Shown here one piece after another: positions 8,096 through 14,603 of a DNA stretch of 18,176 nt. The DNA is from an uncultured Bacteroidales bacterium. Its GTDB lineage: Bacteria; Bacteroidota; Bacteroidia; Bacteroidales; Muribaculaceae. The translations under genes were made by a program, and so were the position numbers. Location of the stretch: positions 1 through 18,176 of the forward strand of contig UQMZ01000059.1 in assembly GCA_900542185.1 (NCBI GenBank). The letters are read 5' to 3'. The notes below the pieces were generated by a model that saw only the letters and a program-made list of their open reading frames with translations, had not been told where the DNA came from and did no database searches. Positions within the stretch are counted from its first letter, which is position 1, and every line of letters starts with the position of its first letter.

Positions 8096-8139
8096 TGTTT
8101 ATATTGTAGTTGTTTAATCCTTAATCCAATGCCGAGCCT

Positions 8140-9483
8140 CTATTTGAACCAGCCCACGTATGCCACTCCGACGTTCACGGCGGGCTCGTTGTTATACCGT
8201 TTATTCAGTAAGCCGATGGTGTAGTCGGCCTTGACCACTACCTGCGGGATCGGATACCAGTTGATGCCGGCCGAAATCTTCTGGCGGTGACACCATTCCA
8301 GCGGCGCGGAATTCTCCATCCTGGCCATCGAGTCGTAATAGTCATAGCGTGCGAATACGTAGAATTTCTGATTGGCCACGTGCCGGTTCTTGATGGTATG
8401 GAATATGTCGTATCCGGCTTCAACGCCTGTGGCTACGGCATCCGAGGCCACTTCCTGGCGCTTCGATGTGGAATTCTTCGACATGGCGATGTTGAACTTA
8501 CTGATATGCTGCGAGTCCGACAGGTGTCCCCACAGGAAACTGCCTCGTGCCAGCAGGCCGTAGCCCTCGTATTTGAAATCGAACGATCCGATGGCCACCG
8601 TTCCCCGGATTCCCTTGTTCTTGTCCGATCCCGTGGGATAGAGGGTGTTCCGGAACGATTCGCCCACGTATCCGCTCACGCCGAGACGCAATCCGGGCAC
8701 GCTGAAGTTCTCAACGCGCGTGGCGAACGCGAACCGGTTGGCTATCTTGAACTCGAACGGCGACGCCGATCCGTCGTGGATCCAGCCCTGATTGCCGAAC
8801 CGTTCGGAATCAAGGCCCGGCAGGAACATGGCAATATAGTTCCATTTGCCGGTGCGGCCGGACACCGACAGCGAGATCTCGTGCCACGTGCAGGGAATTA
8901 TGGTATTTTCACCCTCCGGCCGATACACTCCGAAGAACTGGTTCGGCTCGTGATGCGCGTTGGTGGCTCCTACCGGCACCACCTGCATTCCGGCCCGTAC
9001 CTTCAACTGAGGGAAGAACTCCTTCTGTATATAGAATTGCTCGAGGGCCACTTCTCCGCCGCGTTCTATCTCCTTTTCATATTCGCCGGCCTCCTCGGTC
9101 TCTATCTCCACGGCCGATTCCGTGCCGCCGTGTTCGAATTCTATCTCCGACGAGAATGACCATCCCTTGCCGAAATCGTACCCCAGATAAATCACTACAT
9201 GAGGCAGATCGAAACGACCGTGCTTCTCATTACGGTATTGTTCCGGATGAGAATACCGCAGATAGTTGTCGCTGAAGAAATTATAGGAATATGCGGCTTC
9301 TCCGTATCCTCCGACATGAAGACGGTCCCATAGAGACACTTTCTTCTTTACGTTATTCAAAGCCACGCTGTCTCCCTTGGTGAAAACCGCAGGCGCCGCA
9401 TCATCGATTGCCCCTTTGTCGGCCCTGGCCCCGCACACACCGATGCATAAGGCGGCAATTATGAAAATTCTCCTCAAACTCAT
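8140..9483 (-). CDS. Outer-membrane beta-barrel (porin-like) protein
   Basis: The start chosen is ATG 9483 (MSLRRIFIIAALCIGVCGARA), which gives a clean Sec signal peptide and 447 residues. The frame stays open to 9561, but that extension (MSYFEYCRSLGSG) spoils the signal peptide and would cover the predicted promoter. The mature protein alternates aromatic and polar residues in strand-like segments (LHVGGYGEAAYSYNF, HVVIYLGYDF, WSFSSEIEFEHG) and ends NVGVAYVGWFK, with an aromatic near the C-terminus as outer-membrane barrels have. It resembles OprO/OprP-type porins and Bacteroidota proteins annotated simply as porin. As first gene of the imelysin/di-heme/CcsBA unit it could admit the substrate across the outer membrane; the substrate is unknown. 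Confidence 0.8.
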   Translation of the reverse strand: MSLRRIFIIAALCIGVCGARADKGAIDDAAPAVFTKGDSVALNNVKKKVSLWDRLHVGGYGEAAYSYNFFSDNYLRYSHPEQYRNEKHGRFDLPHVVIYLGYDFGKGWSFSSEIEFEHGGTESAVEIETEEAGEYEKEIERGGEVALEQFYIQKEFFPQLKVRAGMQVVPVGATNAHHEPNQFFGVYRPEGENTIIPCTWHEISLSVSGRTGKWNYIAMFLPGLDSERFGNQGWIHDGSASPFEFKIANRFAFATRVENFSVPGLRLGVSGYVGESFRNTLYPTGSDKNKGIRGTVAIGSFDFKYEGYGLLARGSFLWGHLSDSQHISKFNIAMSKNSTSKRQEVASDAVATGVEAGYDIFHTIKNRHVANQKFYVFARYDYYDSMARMENSAPLEWCHRQKISAGINWYPIPQVVVKADYTIGLLNKRYNNEPAVNVGVAYVGWFK

Positions 9484-9513
9484 TTTGAATATAGTCGTTA
9501 TTGAAATCGGTTG

Positions 9514-9544
9514 CAAAATTACTCCTGATCCCAAACTGCGGCAA
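9514..9544 (-). promoter_or_regulatory. Predicted promoter of the porin-imelysin operon
   Basis: On the minus strand a perfect Bacteroidota -7 box TAATTTTG (9521-9514) is preceded by a TTG -33 element (9544-9542) at 20 bp. The expected transcription start is near 9508, leaving a leader of about 25 nt before ATG 9483, which supports that start over the longer frame. Confidence 0.6.
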
Positions 9545-9562
9545 TACTCAAAATAGCTCATT

Positions 9563-9694
9563 TTAACATTTGGCGATATGTTGCAAATACTCAGAATTGC
9601 CTATCCCCGCAATCAGGTCGAACACATCATTTCCTCTCTGAAATGTGTAATGTCCTTCAATAATATTCAAATTATTATTAATATATTCCGGCAT
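9563..9694 (-). CDS. Possible small protein (43 aa)
   Basis: ATG 9694 to TAA 9563 reads MPEYINNNLNIIEGHYTFQR, continues with GNDVFDLIAGIGNSEYLQHI and ends AKC. The second half has balanced codons (GTG TTC GAC CTG ATT GCG) unlike the AT-rich surroundings, which makes chance less likely. It has no signal peptide and no family I recognise. It lies 79 bp upstream of the porin start on the same strand and could be an upstream small gene or a remnant. No good promoter or ribosome site was found. Confidence 0.35.
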   Translation of the reverse strand: MPEYINNNLNIIEGHYTFQRGNDVFDLIAGIGNSEYLQHIAKC

Positions 9695-9850
9695 ATTTTA
9701 TTTGTTTGTTTTATTTATCAAATACAATTTTTTTGATTTTATACATAAATATACCTCTATCACGTTGCTATTTTACCCCGCAAGGGCCCAGGAAGCCGCT
9801 TAATCATACCAAATCATTGATTCTCATCGACAACATGGCTTATTTTGCAC
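9695..9850. other. AT-rich intergenic stretch, nothing recognised
   Basis: Between the possible 43-aa ORF and the terminator at 9851-9888 I see no coding pattern, repeat or consensus promoter. The minus strand has a near-match TATATTTA (around 9750) that lacks the final G. A plus-strand frame here is low-complexity and lacks family features. Confidence 0.5.
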
Positions 9851-9888
9851 AAAATAAAAAGTCAACCCCTTTTCACAAAGAGGTTGAC
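9851..9888 (-). terminator. Intrinsic terminator
   Basis: On the minus strand the 12-bp stem GTCAACCTCTTT / AAAGGGGTTGAC contains one G-U pair, has a GTGA tetraloop and is followed by TTTTTATTTT. The plus-strand reading has a C-A mismatch and no T-run, so it acts on minus-strand transcripts (candidate RNA A, and recO read-through). Confidence 0.8.
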
Positions 9889-9925
9889 GGAAACCTTAAT
9901 CTTAATTTAATACTATGAAAAACAC
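9852..9925 (-). ncRNA. Candidate small RNA A (downstream of recO)
   Basis: A -7 box TATTTTTG (9937-9930) predicts initiation near 9925, exactly where a block GTGTTTTTCATAGTATTA begins. About 74 nt later comes a strong intrinsic terminator (9888-9851). No ORF longer than four codons fits. The block matches 17 of 18 bases of candidate RNA B (11067-11084), which has the same promoter-block-terminator layout on the other strand. In B the block contains ATG, but here that position is ATA, which argues for an RNA rather than a leader peptide. Confidence 0.5.
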
Positions 9926-9929
9926 ATTG

Positions 9930-9937
9930 CAAAAATA
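9930..9937 (-). promoter_or_regulatory. -7 promoter box of candidate RNA A
   Basis: TATTTTTG fits TAnnTTTG; the -33 element is weak. The spacer contains TTTACGTAATA (9945-9955), which recurs at 10067-10077 with its palindromic core TTACGTAA, so a regulator could bind over the promoter. Confidence 0.45.
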
Positions 9938-9973
9938 ATACTTTTTTACGTAATACTAAAATGATTTCCAAAT

Positions 9974-10018
9974 CAAAGTGCAGTTTTAACGTTATTTAAC
10001 ACAATCTATTGCACTTTG
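9974..10018. repeat. Inverted repeat upstream of RNA A promoter
   Basis: CAAAGTGCA (9974-9982) and TGCACTTTG (10010-10018) form a perfect 9-bp inverted repeat with a 27-nt spacer. The spacer contains the short palindrome TAACGTTA. It could be an operator or a cruciform, or structure in the recO 3' UTR. Confidence 0.5.
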
Positions 10019-10092
10019 TGTATTTGCGTACATTGGTTTTACCAACTACGTGTAAAATAGGTAATATTTACGTAATAATTTCTTTCGCCACC

Positions 10093-10815
10093 TCATCCGA
10101 ATGTCTCGGCGAGTATGGCCGGCGACTTCAGGTCGCCCAGTCCGGGATAGTGTATGGAGTAATAACGTATAATCCCGGCCAGCGTGTCTCTTCTTTCCGT
10201 TTTCGTGAATCTGAAATATCTGCTGTTTGCCGCCGTGATGCGCGCCAGCAGGTCCAAATGCGTCAGGGCGTCACCGGTCACTACGTCATGATGCAGCGGT
10301 ATGCTGTCGGTCATGACACCTTCCCGCATATCGAAGTATCTTCCCCGGCAATCCAGATTAGGCTGAATGCCGGCAAAAGGCAGTAATCCGACCAGAAACG
10401 CGATATGCCGGTTGGCAACCGATCCGCGTTCGGCGTCAAGACCGCCCAGCGTGGAGTATATGAAGTCCCACAGCGGCACGTCAGCCTCCGACTGTCGCAG
10501 GAAACAGTTGAGAAATTCCGACAGGAACATCACTATAGCGCTCTTGGCGGGATTGAAGTAAATGTCGCGCCACGGCACAAGGAGCGACATCTTGCCCAAT
10601 GTCTGAAGATTCTTGTTCCCCTTGAAATTGATATCGGCCTCTACCACCGCCAACGGCTGCATACGTGCGTTACGAATCCTGGCGTTACGGCCCGTTCCCA
10701 CAGGCATAAGAAAGGACATGCGCCCGCGCTCGCGCGTGTACAGCGTCACTACATTATGACGGTCCGTATGCCTTACCACATCTATTACTATGCCGCGTAT
10801 CCGTTCTATTGCCAT
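10093..10815 (-). CDS. recO: DNA repair protein RecO
   Basis: RecO loads RecA onto SSB-coated single-stranded DNA with RecR in the RecF pathway. The 240-residue protein has the N-terminal OB-fold start (IRGIVIDVVRHTDRHNVVTLYTRERGRMSFLMP, residues 6-38), then the helical region (FYxNP-like IYFNPAKSAIVMFLSEFLN near 90), and ends with RYYSIHYPGLGDLKSPAILAETFG, a C-terminus I associate with Bacteroidota RecO. The zinc-finger cysteines of some RecO proteins are not evident. It stands alone, with a regulatory intergenic region on each side, each carrying a candidate small RNA. Confidence 0.93.
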   Translation of the reverse strand: MAIERIRGIVIDVVRHTDRHNVVTLYTRERGRMSFLMPVGTGRNARIRNARMQPLAVVEADINFKGNKNLQTLGKMSLLVPWRDIYFNPAKSAIVMFLSEFLNCFLRQSEADVPLWDFIYSTLGGLDAERGSVANRHIAFLVGLLPFAGIQPNLDCRGRYFDMREGVMTDSIPLHHDVVTGDALTHLDLLARITAANSRYFRFTKTERRDTLAGIIRYYSIHYPGLGDLKSPAILAETFG

Positions 10816-10832
10816 CTCTCAGTAGTTTAAAC

Positions 10833-10926
10833 AGTTTAGAAAGTTAAAAAATTAAGATAACGGTATCGATGTGCCAACGGCCCCGGCATTCTCTTAACTT
10901 TATAAACTTTTTTAACTTTATAAACT
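10833..10926. repeat. AT-rich tandem and inverted repeats upstream of recO
   Basis: TTAACTTTATAAACT occurs at 10894-10908 and again at 10912-10926 (18-bp period). Its reverse complement with one mismatch, AGTTTAGAAAGTTAA, is at 10833-10847. RNA or single strands across this region could pair. The span covers the expected recO promoter/leader, but no consensus -7 box was found for recO. Confidence 0.6.
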
Positions 10927-11053
10927 CACATCCGCTTTATACTATTATACCTTTTTATGCACAATTTCTTATTGTTTCTTGTTTTTCGTTAAAAAATATC
11001 AAATTGACATCATTTTATTGCTATATATATTTTTTTGTCACGATTTTTATTAT

Positions 11054-11061
11054 TAACTTTG
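11054..11061 (+). promoter_or_regulatory. -7 promoter box of candidate RNA B
   Basis: TAACTTTG matches TAnnTTTG exactly. A TTTG lies at 11034-11037, 16 bp upstream, somewhat closer than the usual -33 spacing. Initiation would fall at about 11067, the first base of the block shared with RNA A. Confidence 0.55.
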
Positions 11062-11066
11062 CATTC

Positions 11067-11132
11067 GTGTTTTTCATGGTATTAGATTTAAGGTTAGAGG
11101 ATTAGTTGTCGGGAGACAATTAATCTTTTTTT
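11067..11132 (+). ncRNA. Candidate small RNA B (divergent from recO)
   Basis: A 66-nt unit runs from the predicted start through GTGTTTTTCATGGTATTA and TTTAAGGTT to a strong intrinsic terminator. It contains only a nine-codon frame (MVLDLRLED) that stops inside the terminator stem; the ATG of this frame is not conserved in RNA A. It may be a free small RNA, or an attenuated leader of the downstream DUF4492 gene, which also has its own -7 box at 11180. Confidence 0.55.
11100..11132 (+). terminator. Intrinsic terminator of candidate RNA B
   Basis: Stem GATTAGTTGTC / GACAATTAATC of 11 bp with one G-U pair, GGGA tetraloop, then seven T residues (11126-11132). Confidence 0.85.
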
Positions 11133-11134
11133 AT

Positions 11135-11176
11135 GCACTTATTTTTCACTTTCCAGCACTTATTTTCCACTTTTAT
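11135..11176 (+). repeat. Two tandem 21-bp repeats before the DUF4492 promoter
   Basis: GCACTTATTTTTCACTTTCCA (11135-11155) is followed directly by GCACTTATTTTCCACTTTTAT (11156-11176); 17 of the first 18 positions agree. The 21-bp period puts both copies on the same helix face, just upstream of the -7 box at 11180, as expected for a transcription-factor site. Confidence 0.6.
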
Positions 11177-11179
11177 CGT

Positions 11180-11187
11180 TATCTTTG
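11180..11187 (+). promoter_or_regulatory. -7 promoter box of the DUF4492 gene
   Basis: TATCTTTG matches TAnnTTTG and lies 45 bp before ATG 11233. No good -33 TTTG is present, so activation through the tandem repeats immediately upstream is plausible. Confidence 0.55.
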
Positions 11188-11232
11188 CAACAGGGTTCAC
11201 CATAAATAAACCGAACCTTGTACAAATTCATC

Positions 11233-11472
11233 ATGACACAGCCGGAAGAAAAGACATCCATCCTGTACCGCACCTGGCGGCTATACGCCGATGGATTCCG
11301 CAACATGACCATAGGACGCTACCTGTGGGCATTGATTCTTGTGAAATTAGCCATCTTCTTCCTGGTGTTCAAGCTGATATTCTTCCCCGACCTACTGAAC
11401 ACCCGCTATGACAACGACGACGACCGCGCGCAGGCTGTGCGCGAGAATCTGATAAACGGTCCCGAGAAATAA
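11233..11472 (+). CDS. DUF4492 small membrane protein
   Basis: The 79-residue protein starts at ATG 11233 (MTQPEEKTSILYRTW). An in-frame TTG at 11218 is less likely. Core features: YADGFRNMTIGRYLWALILVKLAIFFLVFKLIFFPDLLN, an amphipathic start followed by one hydrophobic segment (about residues 28-50) and a charged tail (DNDDDRAQ). This matches the DUF4492 pattern. In Bacteroidota and Campylobacterota such genes are, to my knowledge, usually next to cytochrome bd oxidase genes; none is present here, so the gene stands alone between recO and the queA operon. Its function is unknown, possibly an accessory to a membrane complex. Confidence 0.8.
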   Translation: MTQPEEKTSILYRTWRLYADGFRNMTIGRYLWALILVKLAIFFLVFKLIFFPDLLNTRYDNDDDRAQAVRENLINGPEK

Positions 11473-11492
11473 CGCCTCTCCAAAAACAAAAT

Positions 11493-11527
11493 ATCCCGGC
11501 CCGCATGTCATGCAGGACGGGATTTTT
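11493..11527. terminator. Bidirectional terminator between DUF4492 gene and queA
   Basis: ATCCCG (11493-11498) pairs with CGGGAT (11518-11523), with an inner GCAT/ATGC pairing. On plus the T-run is TTTTT (11523-11527). On minus the hairpin is followed by ATTTTGTTTTTGG, so it can also end the queA transcript (stop at 11542). Confidence 0.75.
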
Positions 11528-11541
11528 CATCTCATAGACCG

Positions 11542-12594
11542 TTATTTCAATATCAGCATCGCGTCACCGTATGCGCCGAAGCGGTATTTCTCCTTCACCG
11601 CAGTGTCGTAAGCCTTCATCACAAGCTGATAGCCGCCGAAGGCCGCCACCATCATCAGCATGGTGCTGAGCGGCATGTGGAAGTTGCTCACCATAGCCGT
11701 GGCCACCGTGAAGTCGTAGGGCGGGAAGATGAACTTGTTGGTCCATCCCTCTATGGTCATCAGGTGTCCGTTCATGCACACGCTCGAAGCCATGGCGCGC
11801 ATCACCGACGTACCGACGGCGCATATCCGGTTGCCGCGGTCGTGGGCGGCGTTCACCATTTCCACCAGTTCATCGTTGACACGCATCTGCTCGGAATCCA
11901 TGCGGTGCTTGGTCAGGTCCTCCACGTCTATCTCCTTGAAGTTGCCCCAGCCGGAATGCAATGTCAGGAAACCTCGCTCCACACCCTTGATTTCCAGGCG
12001 TTTCATCAGCTCGCGGCTGAAGTGCAGCCCCGCGGCCGGAGCCATAACGGCTCCCTCCTCGCGTGCGAAAATACACTGATAGCTGTCGGCATCGGTCTCC
12101 TCTACCGGCCGCTTGATGTAATACGGCAGCGGCGTCTCGCCCAAAGCATAGAGGGCCTTCTTGAATTCGTCGTAATCGCCGTCGAACAGGAAACGCAACG
12201 TACGGCCGCGCGACGTCGTGTTGTCGATCACTTCGGCCACCATCGACTCGTCATCCCCGAAATACAGCTTGTTGCCAATACGTATCTTGCGCGCCGGGTC
12301 AACCAGCACGTCCCAGTATCGGTTCTCTGCATTCAGTTCCCGCAGCAGGAATACCTCGATGCGGGCCCCCGTCTTCTCCTTGTTGCCATACAGACGAGCG
12401 GGAAACACCTTCGTGTCGTTGAACACCATGACGTCTCCTTCGTCAAAGTAATTGATGATCTCCTTGAATATGTGATGGCTGATCTCGCCCGTACGGGCAT
12501 CCACCACCATCATGCGGCACTCGTCGCGGTTTTCCGTCGGGTGCTGCGCTATCAGGGTCTCAGGAAGTTTGAATTTAAATTCAGATAGCTTCAT
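11542..12594 (-). CDS. queA: tRNA preQ1(34) S-adenosylmethionine ribosyltransferase-isomerase QueA
   Basis: QueA transfers the ribosyl part of SAM to preQ1 at the tRNA wobble position, forming epoxyqueuosine. The start chosen is ATG 12594 (MKLSEFKFKLPETLIAQHPTENRDECRMMVVD), the typical family N-terminus. The frame is open 12 codons further, but that stretch (MPHVCGETILIS) overlaps an intergenic hairpin. Family motifs: MVFNDTKVFPARLYGNK, GARIEVFLLRE, APAAGLHFS, LHSGWGNFKEI and NFHMPLSTMLMMVAAFGG. At 350 residues it has normal length. It is last in the ftsX-to-queA operon, 55 bp after truB, and ends before a bidirectional terminator. Confidence 0.97.
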   Translation of the reverse strand: MKLSEFKFKLPETLIAQHPTENRDECRMMVVDARTGEISHHIFKEIINYFDEGDVMVFNDTKVFPARLYGNKEKTGARIEVFLLRELNAENRYWDVLVDPARKIRIGNKLYFGDDESMVAEVIDNTTSRGRTLRFLFDGDYDEFKKALYALGETPLPYYIKRPVEETDADSYQCIFAREEGAVMAPAAGLHFSRELMKRLEIKGVERGFLTLHSGWGNFKEIDVEDLTKHRMDSEQMRVNDELVEMVNAAHDRGNRICAVGTSVMRAMASSVCMNGHLMTIEGWTNKFIFPPYDFTVATAMVSNFHMPLSTMLMMVAAFGGYQLVMKAYDTAVKEKYRFGAYGDAMLILK

Positions 12595-12612
12595 GCTTAT
12601 TAGTATGGTTTC

Positions 12613-12628
12613 GCCGCACACGTGCGGC
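12613..12628 (-). other. Intercistronic hairpin before queA
   Basis: GCCGCAC / GTGCGGC form a perfect 7-bp stem with a two-base centre, 18 bp upstream of ATG 12594. There is no following T-run, so it is not a terminator; it may affect queA translation or mRNA processing. Confidence 0.5.
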
Positions 12629-12649
12629 ATTTCATTTATTTTGTCTATG

Positions 12650-13366
12650 TTATTTGGCCGTCGGTTCGTCCGGGAATTCCACCGGGCCGTCCTTGATCAG
12701 TTCCAGTGCCTGGTCCAGACTCATGGCGTCGTTAATCGTATAGTCTCCTACCCTGGTCCGTCTCAGCGCAGTGAGATGGGCGCCTGAATTCATCGCTTCG
12801 CCAAGATCGCGCGCCAGTGCCCGGATATACGTACCCTTGCTGCACAACACCCTCAGAGTCAGCTTCGGCGCCTCCCAGCTCAGTACCTCAAGCTCCTTGA
12901 TCTCCAAGGGCTTGGCCTTGATCTCCACCTCTTTGCCCTTGCGGGCGTAGTTGTAGGCGCGTTTACCGTCTACCTTCACCGCCGAGAACACCGGAGGCAC
13001 CTGCATCACATGACCCTGGAACTTAGGCAATGTCTCGGCTATCAGCTCCGGAGTGATGTGCTCCCACGGATAGGTGGCGTCTATCTCCTTCTCCAGGTCG
13101 TAGCTCGGAGTGGTGGCGCCGAACGTGATTTCAGCCACATACTCCTTCATACCCTCCTGCAGCTCGGCGATACGCTTGGTGGCGCGACCGGTGCACACCA
13201 ACAGTACGCCCGTAGCCAATGGATCGAGCGTGCCCGCGTGACCCACCTTGAAACGCTTGGCGTTCAACCTGCGCTGCACGGCTCCGCGAAGACGCTTCAC
13301 CGCATCGAACGACGTCCACCGGTACGGCTTGTCTATAACCAGTATTTCCCCACTTATATAGTCCAT
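12650..13366 (-). CDS. truB: tRNA pseudouridine(55) synthase TruB
   Basis: TruB makes the near-universal pseudouridine 55 in the tRNA T-loop. The 238-residue protein begins ISGEILVIDKPYRWTSFDAV, then HAGTLDPLATGVL with catalytic Asp48, then MKEYVAEITFGATTPSYDLE, VPPVFSAVKVDGKRAYNYARKG, and VLCSKGTYIRALARDLG. It is of the short type without an obvious PUA extension; the C-terminal tail (LELIKDGPVEFPDEPTAK) is brief. It is the fourth gene of the operon, 59 bp after uppP across a short tandem repeat. Confidence 0.97.
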   Translation of the reverse strand: MDYISGEILVIDKPYRWTSFDAVKRLRGAVQRRLNAKRFKVGHAGTLDPLATGVLLVCTGRATKRIAELQEGMKEYVAEITFGATTPSYDLEKEIDATYPWEHITPELIAETLPKFQGHVMQVPPVFSAVKVDGKRAYNYARKGKEVEIKAKPLEIKELEVLSWEAPKLTLRVLCSKGTYIRALARDLGEAMNSGAHLTALRRTRVGDYTINDAMSLDQALELIKDGPVEFPDEPTAK

Positions 13367-13384
13367 TCAGTCTCTTTTCTTACC

Positions 13385-13412
13385 TTATCACTCGTCACTT
13401 ATCACTCGTCAC
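13385..13412. repeat. Tandem repeat of 14 bp
   Basis: TTATCACTCGTCAC occurs twice without a gap (13385-13398, 13399-13412), in the 59-bp gap between uppP and truB. Confidence 0.85.
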
Positions 13413-13425
13413 TCTGACCTATGAC

Positions 13426-14244
13426 TTAGTTCCACAGTATGCATATCACGCCCATCACCACGCAATATACGGAAAACCACCACAACTTGCCTTTCTTCAC
13501 TATGTTCAGCATCCAGCTGCATGCGGCGCAACCCACTATGAAAGCCGCCACGAAGCCGATGGCCATGCTCAGGGCATCGGTCTGCACCGTATAGTCCGCA
13601 CTCATCATATCCTTCACGTCAAGCAGCGACTCGCCCAGTATGGGCAGTATCACCATCAGGAAGGAGAAGCTGGCCACCTTGTCGCGCTTATCGCCCAACA
13701 TGATGCCGGTGGCGATGGTGGTGCCGCTGCGGCTCAGACCCGGCAGCACGGCCACTGCCTGCGCGCAGCCTATGATGATGGCGTCCCACCACGATATGTC
13801 GCGTCCTGCATTGGCACGCTGCAGTTTCCCCGCGCGCATGTCGCTCAGATGAGCGAACAGCAGCAGGCCGGCGGTGACGATCAGACAGATTCCCACTATC
13901 AGGAGTCCGCTGCCGAATATCCTTTCCACATAGTCCTTGAAGAACACCCCGACTATTCCCACAGGTATGCAGCTCACCAGTATCTTGCACACGTACCGGA
14001 AATTATCGTCCATCCGGAACGTAAAGAAACTCCGGCACAGATCGCGGAACATCGGCCACAGTATCACTATGGTCGACAGAACCGTAGCCGCATGGACCAC
14101 GACGTTAAACTGCAGGTTCTCGTCATCCGGCAGGTCTATGCCGAGTATGTCCTTGAATATCTCGAGATGTCCGCTGGAACTCACAGGCAGATATTCCGTG
14201 AGTCCCTGCACTATGCCCAGTATCAGGGCCTGAAACCATTCCAT
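13426..14244 (-). CDS. uppP: Undecaprenyl-diphosphatase UppP/BacA
   Basis: UppP dephosphorylates undecaprenyl diphosphate to recycle the lipid carrier of peptidoglycan and O-antigen; overexpression gives bacitracin resistance. The 272-residue protein carries both BacA motifs: EYLPVSSSGH at 17-26 and PGLSRSGTT at 168-176, plus about seven to eight hydrophobic segments. Its ATG overlaps the DUF3098 stop by one base (TAATG), so it is translationally coupled. The neighbours (ftsX, truB, queA) form a fixed Bacteroidota cluster joining division/envelope and tRNA modification genes. Confidence 0.97.
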   Translation of the reverse strand: MEWFQALILGIVQGLTEYLPVSSSGHLEIFKDILGIDLPDDENLQFNVVVHAATVLSTIVILWPMFRDLCRSFFTFRMDDNFRYVCKILVSCIPVGIVGVFFKDYVERIFGSGLLIVGICLIVTAGLLLFAHLSDMRAGKLQRANAGRDISWWDAIIIGCAQAVAVLPGLSRSGTTIATGIMLGDKRDKVASFSFLMVILPILGESLLDVKDMMSADYTVQTDALSMAIGFVAAFIVGCAACSWMLNIVKKGKLWWFSVYCVVMGVICILWN

Positions 14245-14594
14245 TATTTGTCTGCGTCTTTAGTCCGGGTAGCGTCTGCCGTCAGGGTTGTGTTTTCGGT
14301 CTTGGCGTCCTTATGCCCGCGCGGCGTCCAGATTATGGCGAACGCCATGAACAGGAAGCCCAGGAAGGCCAGCGTCGGGCCCACCACGATGCGGCGTGTG
14401 CTGAACACGTCGGGATTGAACACGTTCGGGTCGGAACTGCCTCCGCCGCTCATCAGCAGGAAGCCTATTATGATCAGTGCCACGCAGCATCCCATCATCA
14501 CGAAGTTGGTCTTGGTGAAGGGTCGCTCGGACGCCTTCTCCTTCTGCAGCGGCTCGGTGGACATTGTGCCCGTAAATATCTTTTTCTTTGCCAT
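14244..14594 (-). CDS. DUF3098 membrane protein
   Basis: A 116-residue protein with two hydrophobic segments, about 30-50 (FVMMGCCVALIIIGFLLMSGG) and 70-89 (VVGPTLAFLGFLFMAFAIIW). Between them is the signature SSDPNVFNPDVFSTRRIVVGP, typical of DUF3098. The N-terminus (MAKKKIFTGTMSTEP) and the tail are polar. Function is unknown. It is regularly found between ftsX and uppP in Bacteroidota, here 9 bp after ftsX and overlapping uppP by one base, which suggests a cell-envelope or division role. Confidence 0.88.
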   Translation of the reverse strand: MAKKKIFTGTMSTEPLQKEKASERPFTKTNFVMMGCCVALIIIGFLLMSGGGSSDPNVFNPDVFSTRRIVVGPTLAFLGFLFMAFAIIWTPRGHKDAKTENTTLTADATRTKDADK

Positions 14595-14603
14595 TATCTT
14601 CTT

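Noticed and set aside
10869..11105. Plus-strand frame of 78 codons in the recO-DUF4492 gap
   Set aside because: It is Phe/Ile-rich translation of AT-rich DNA, covers the tandem repeats and the RNA B promoter, and has no family features.
11076..11105. Nine-codon leader peptide MVLDLRLED
   Set aside because: The start codon is not kept in the homologous RNA A block, so a coding role is not supported.
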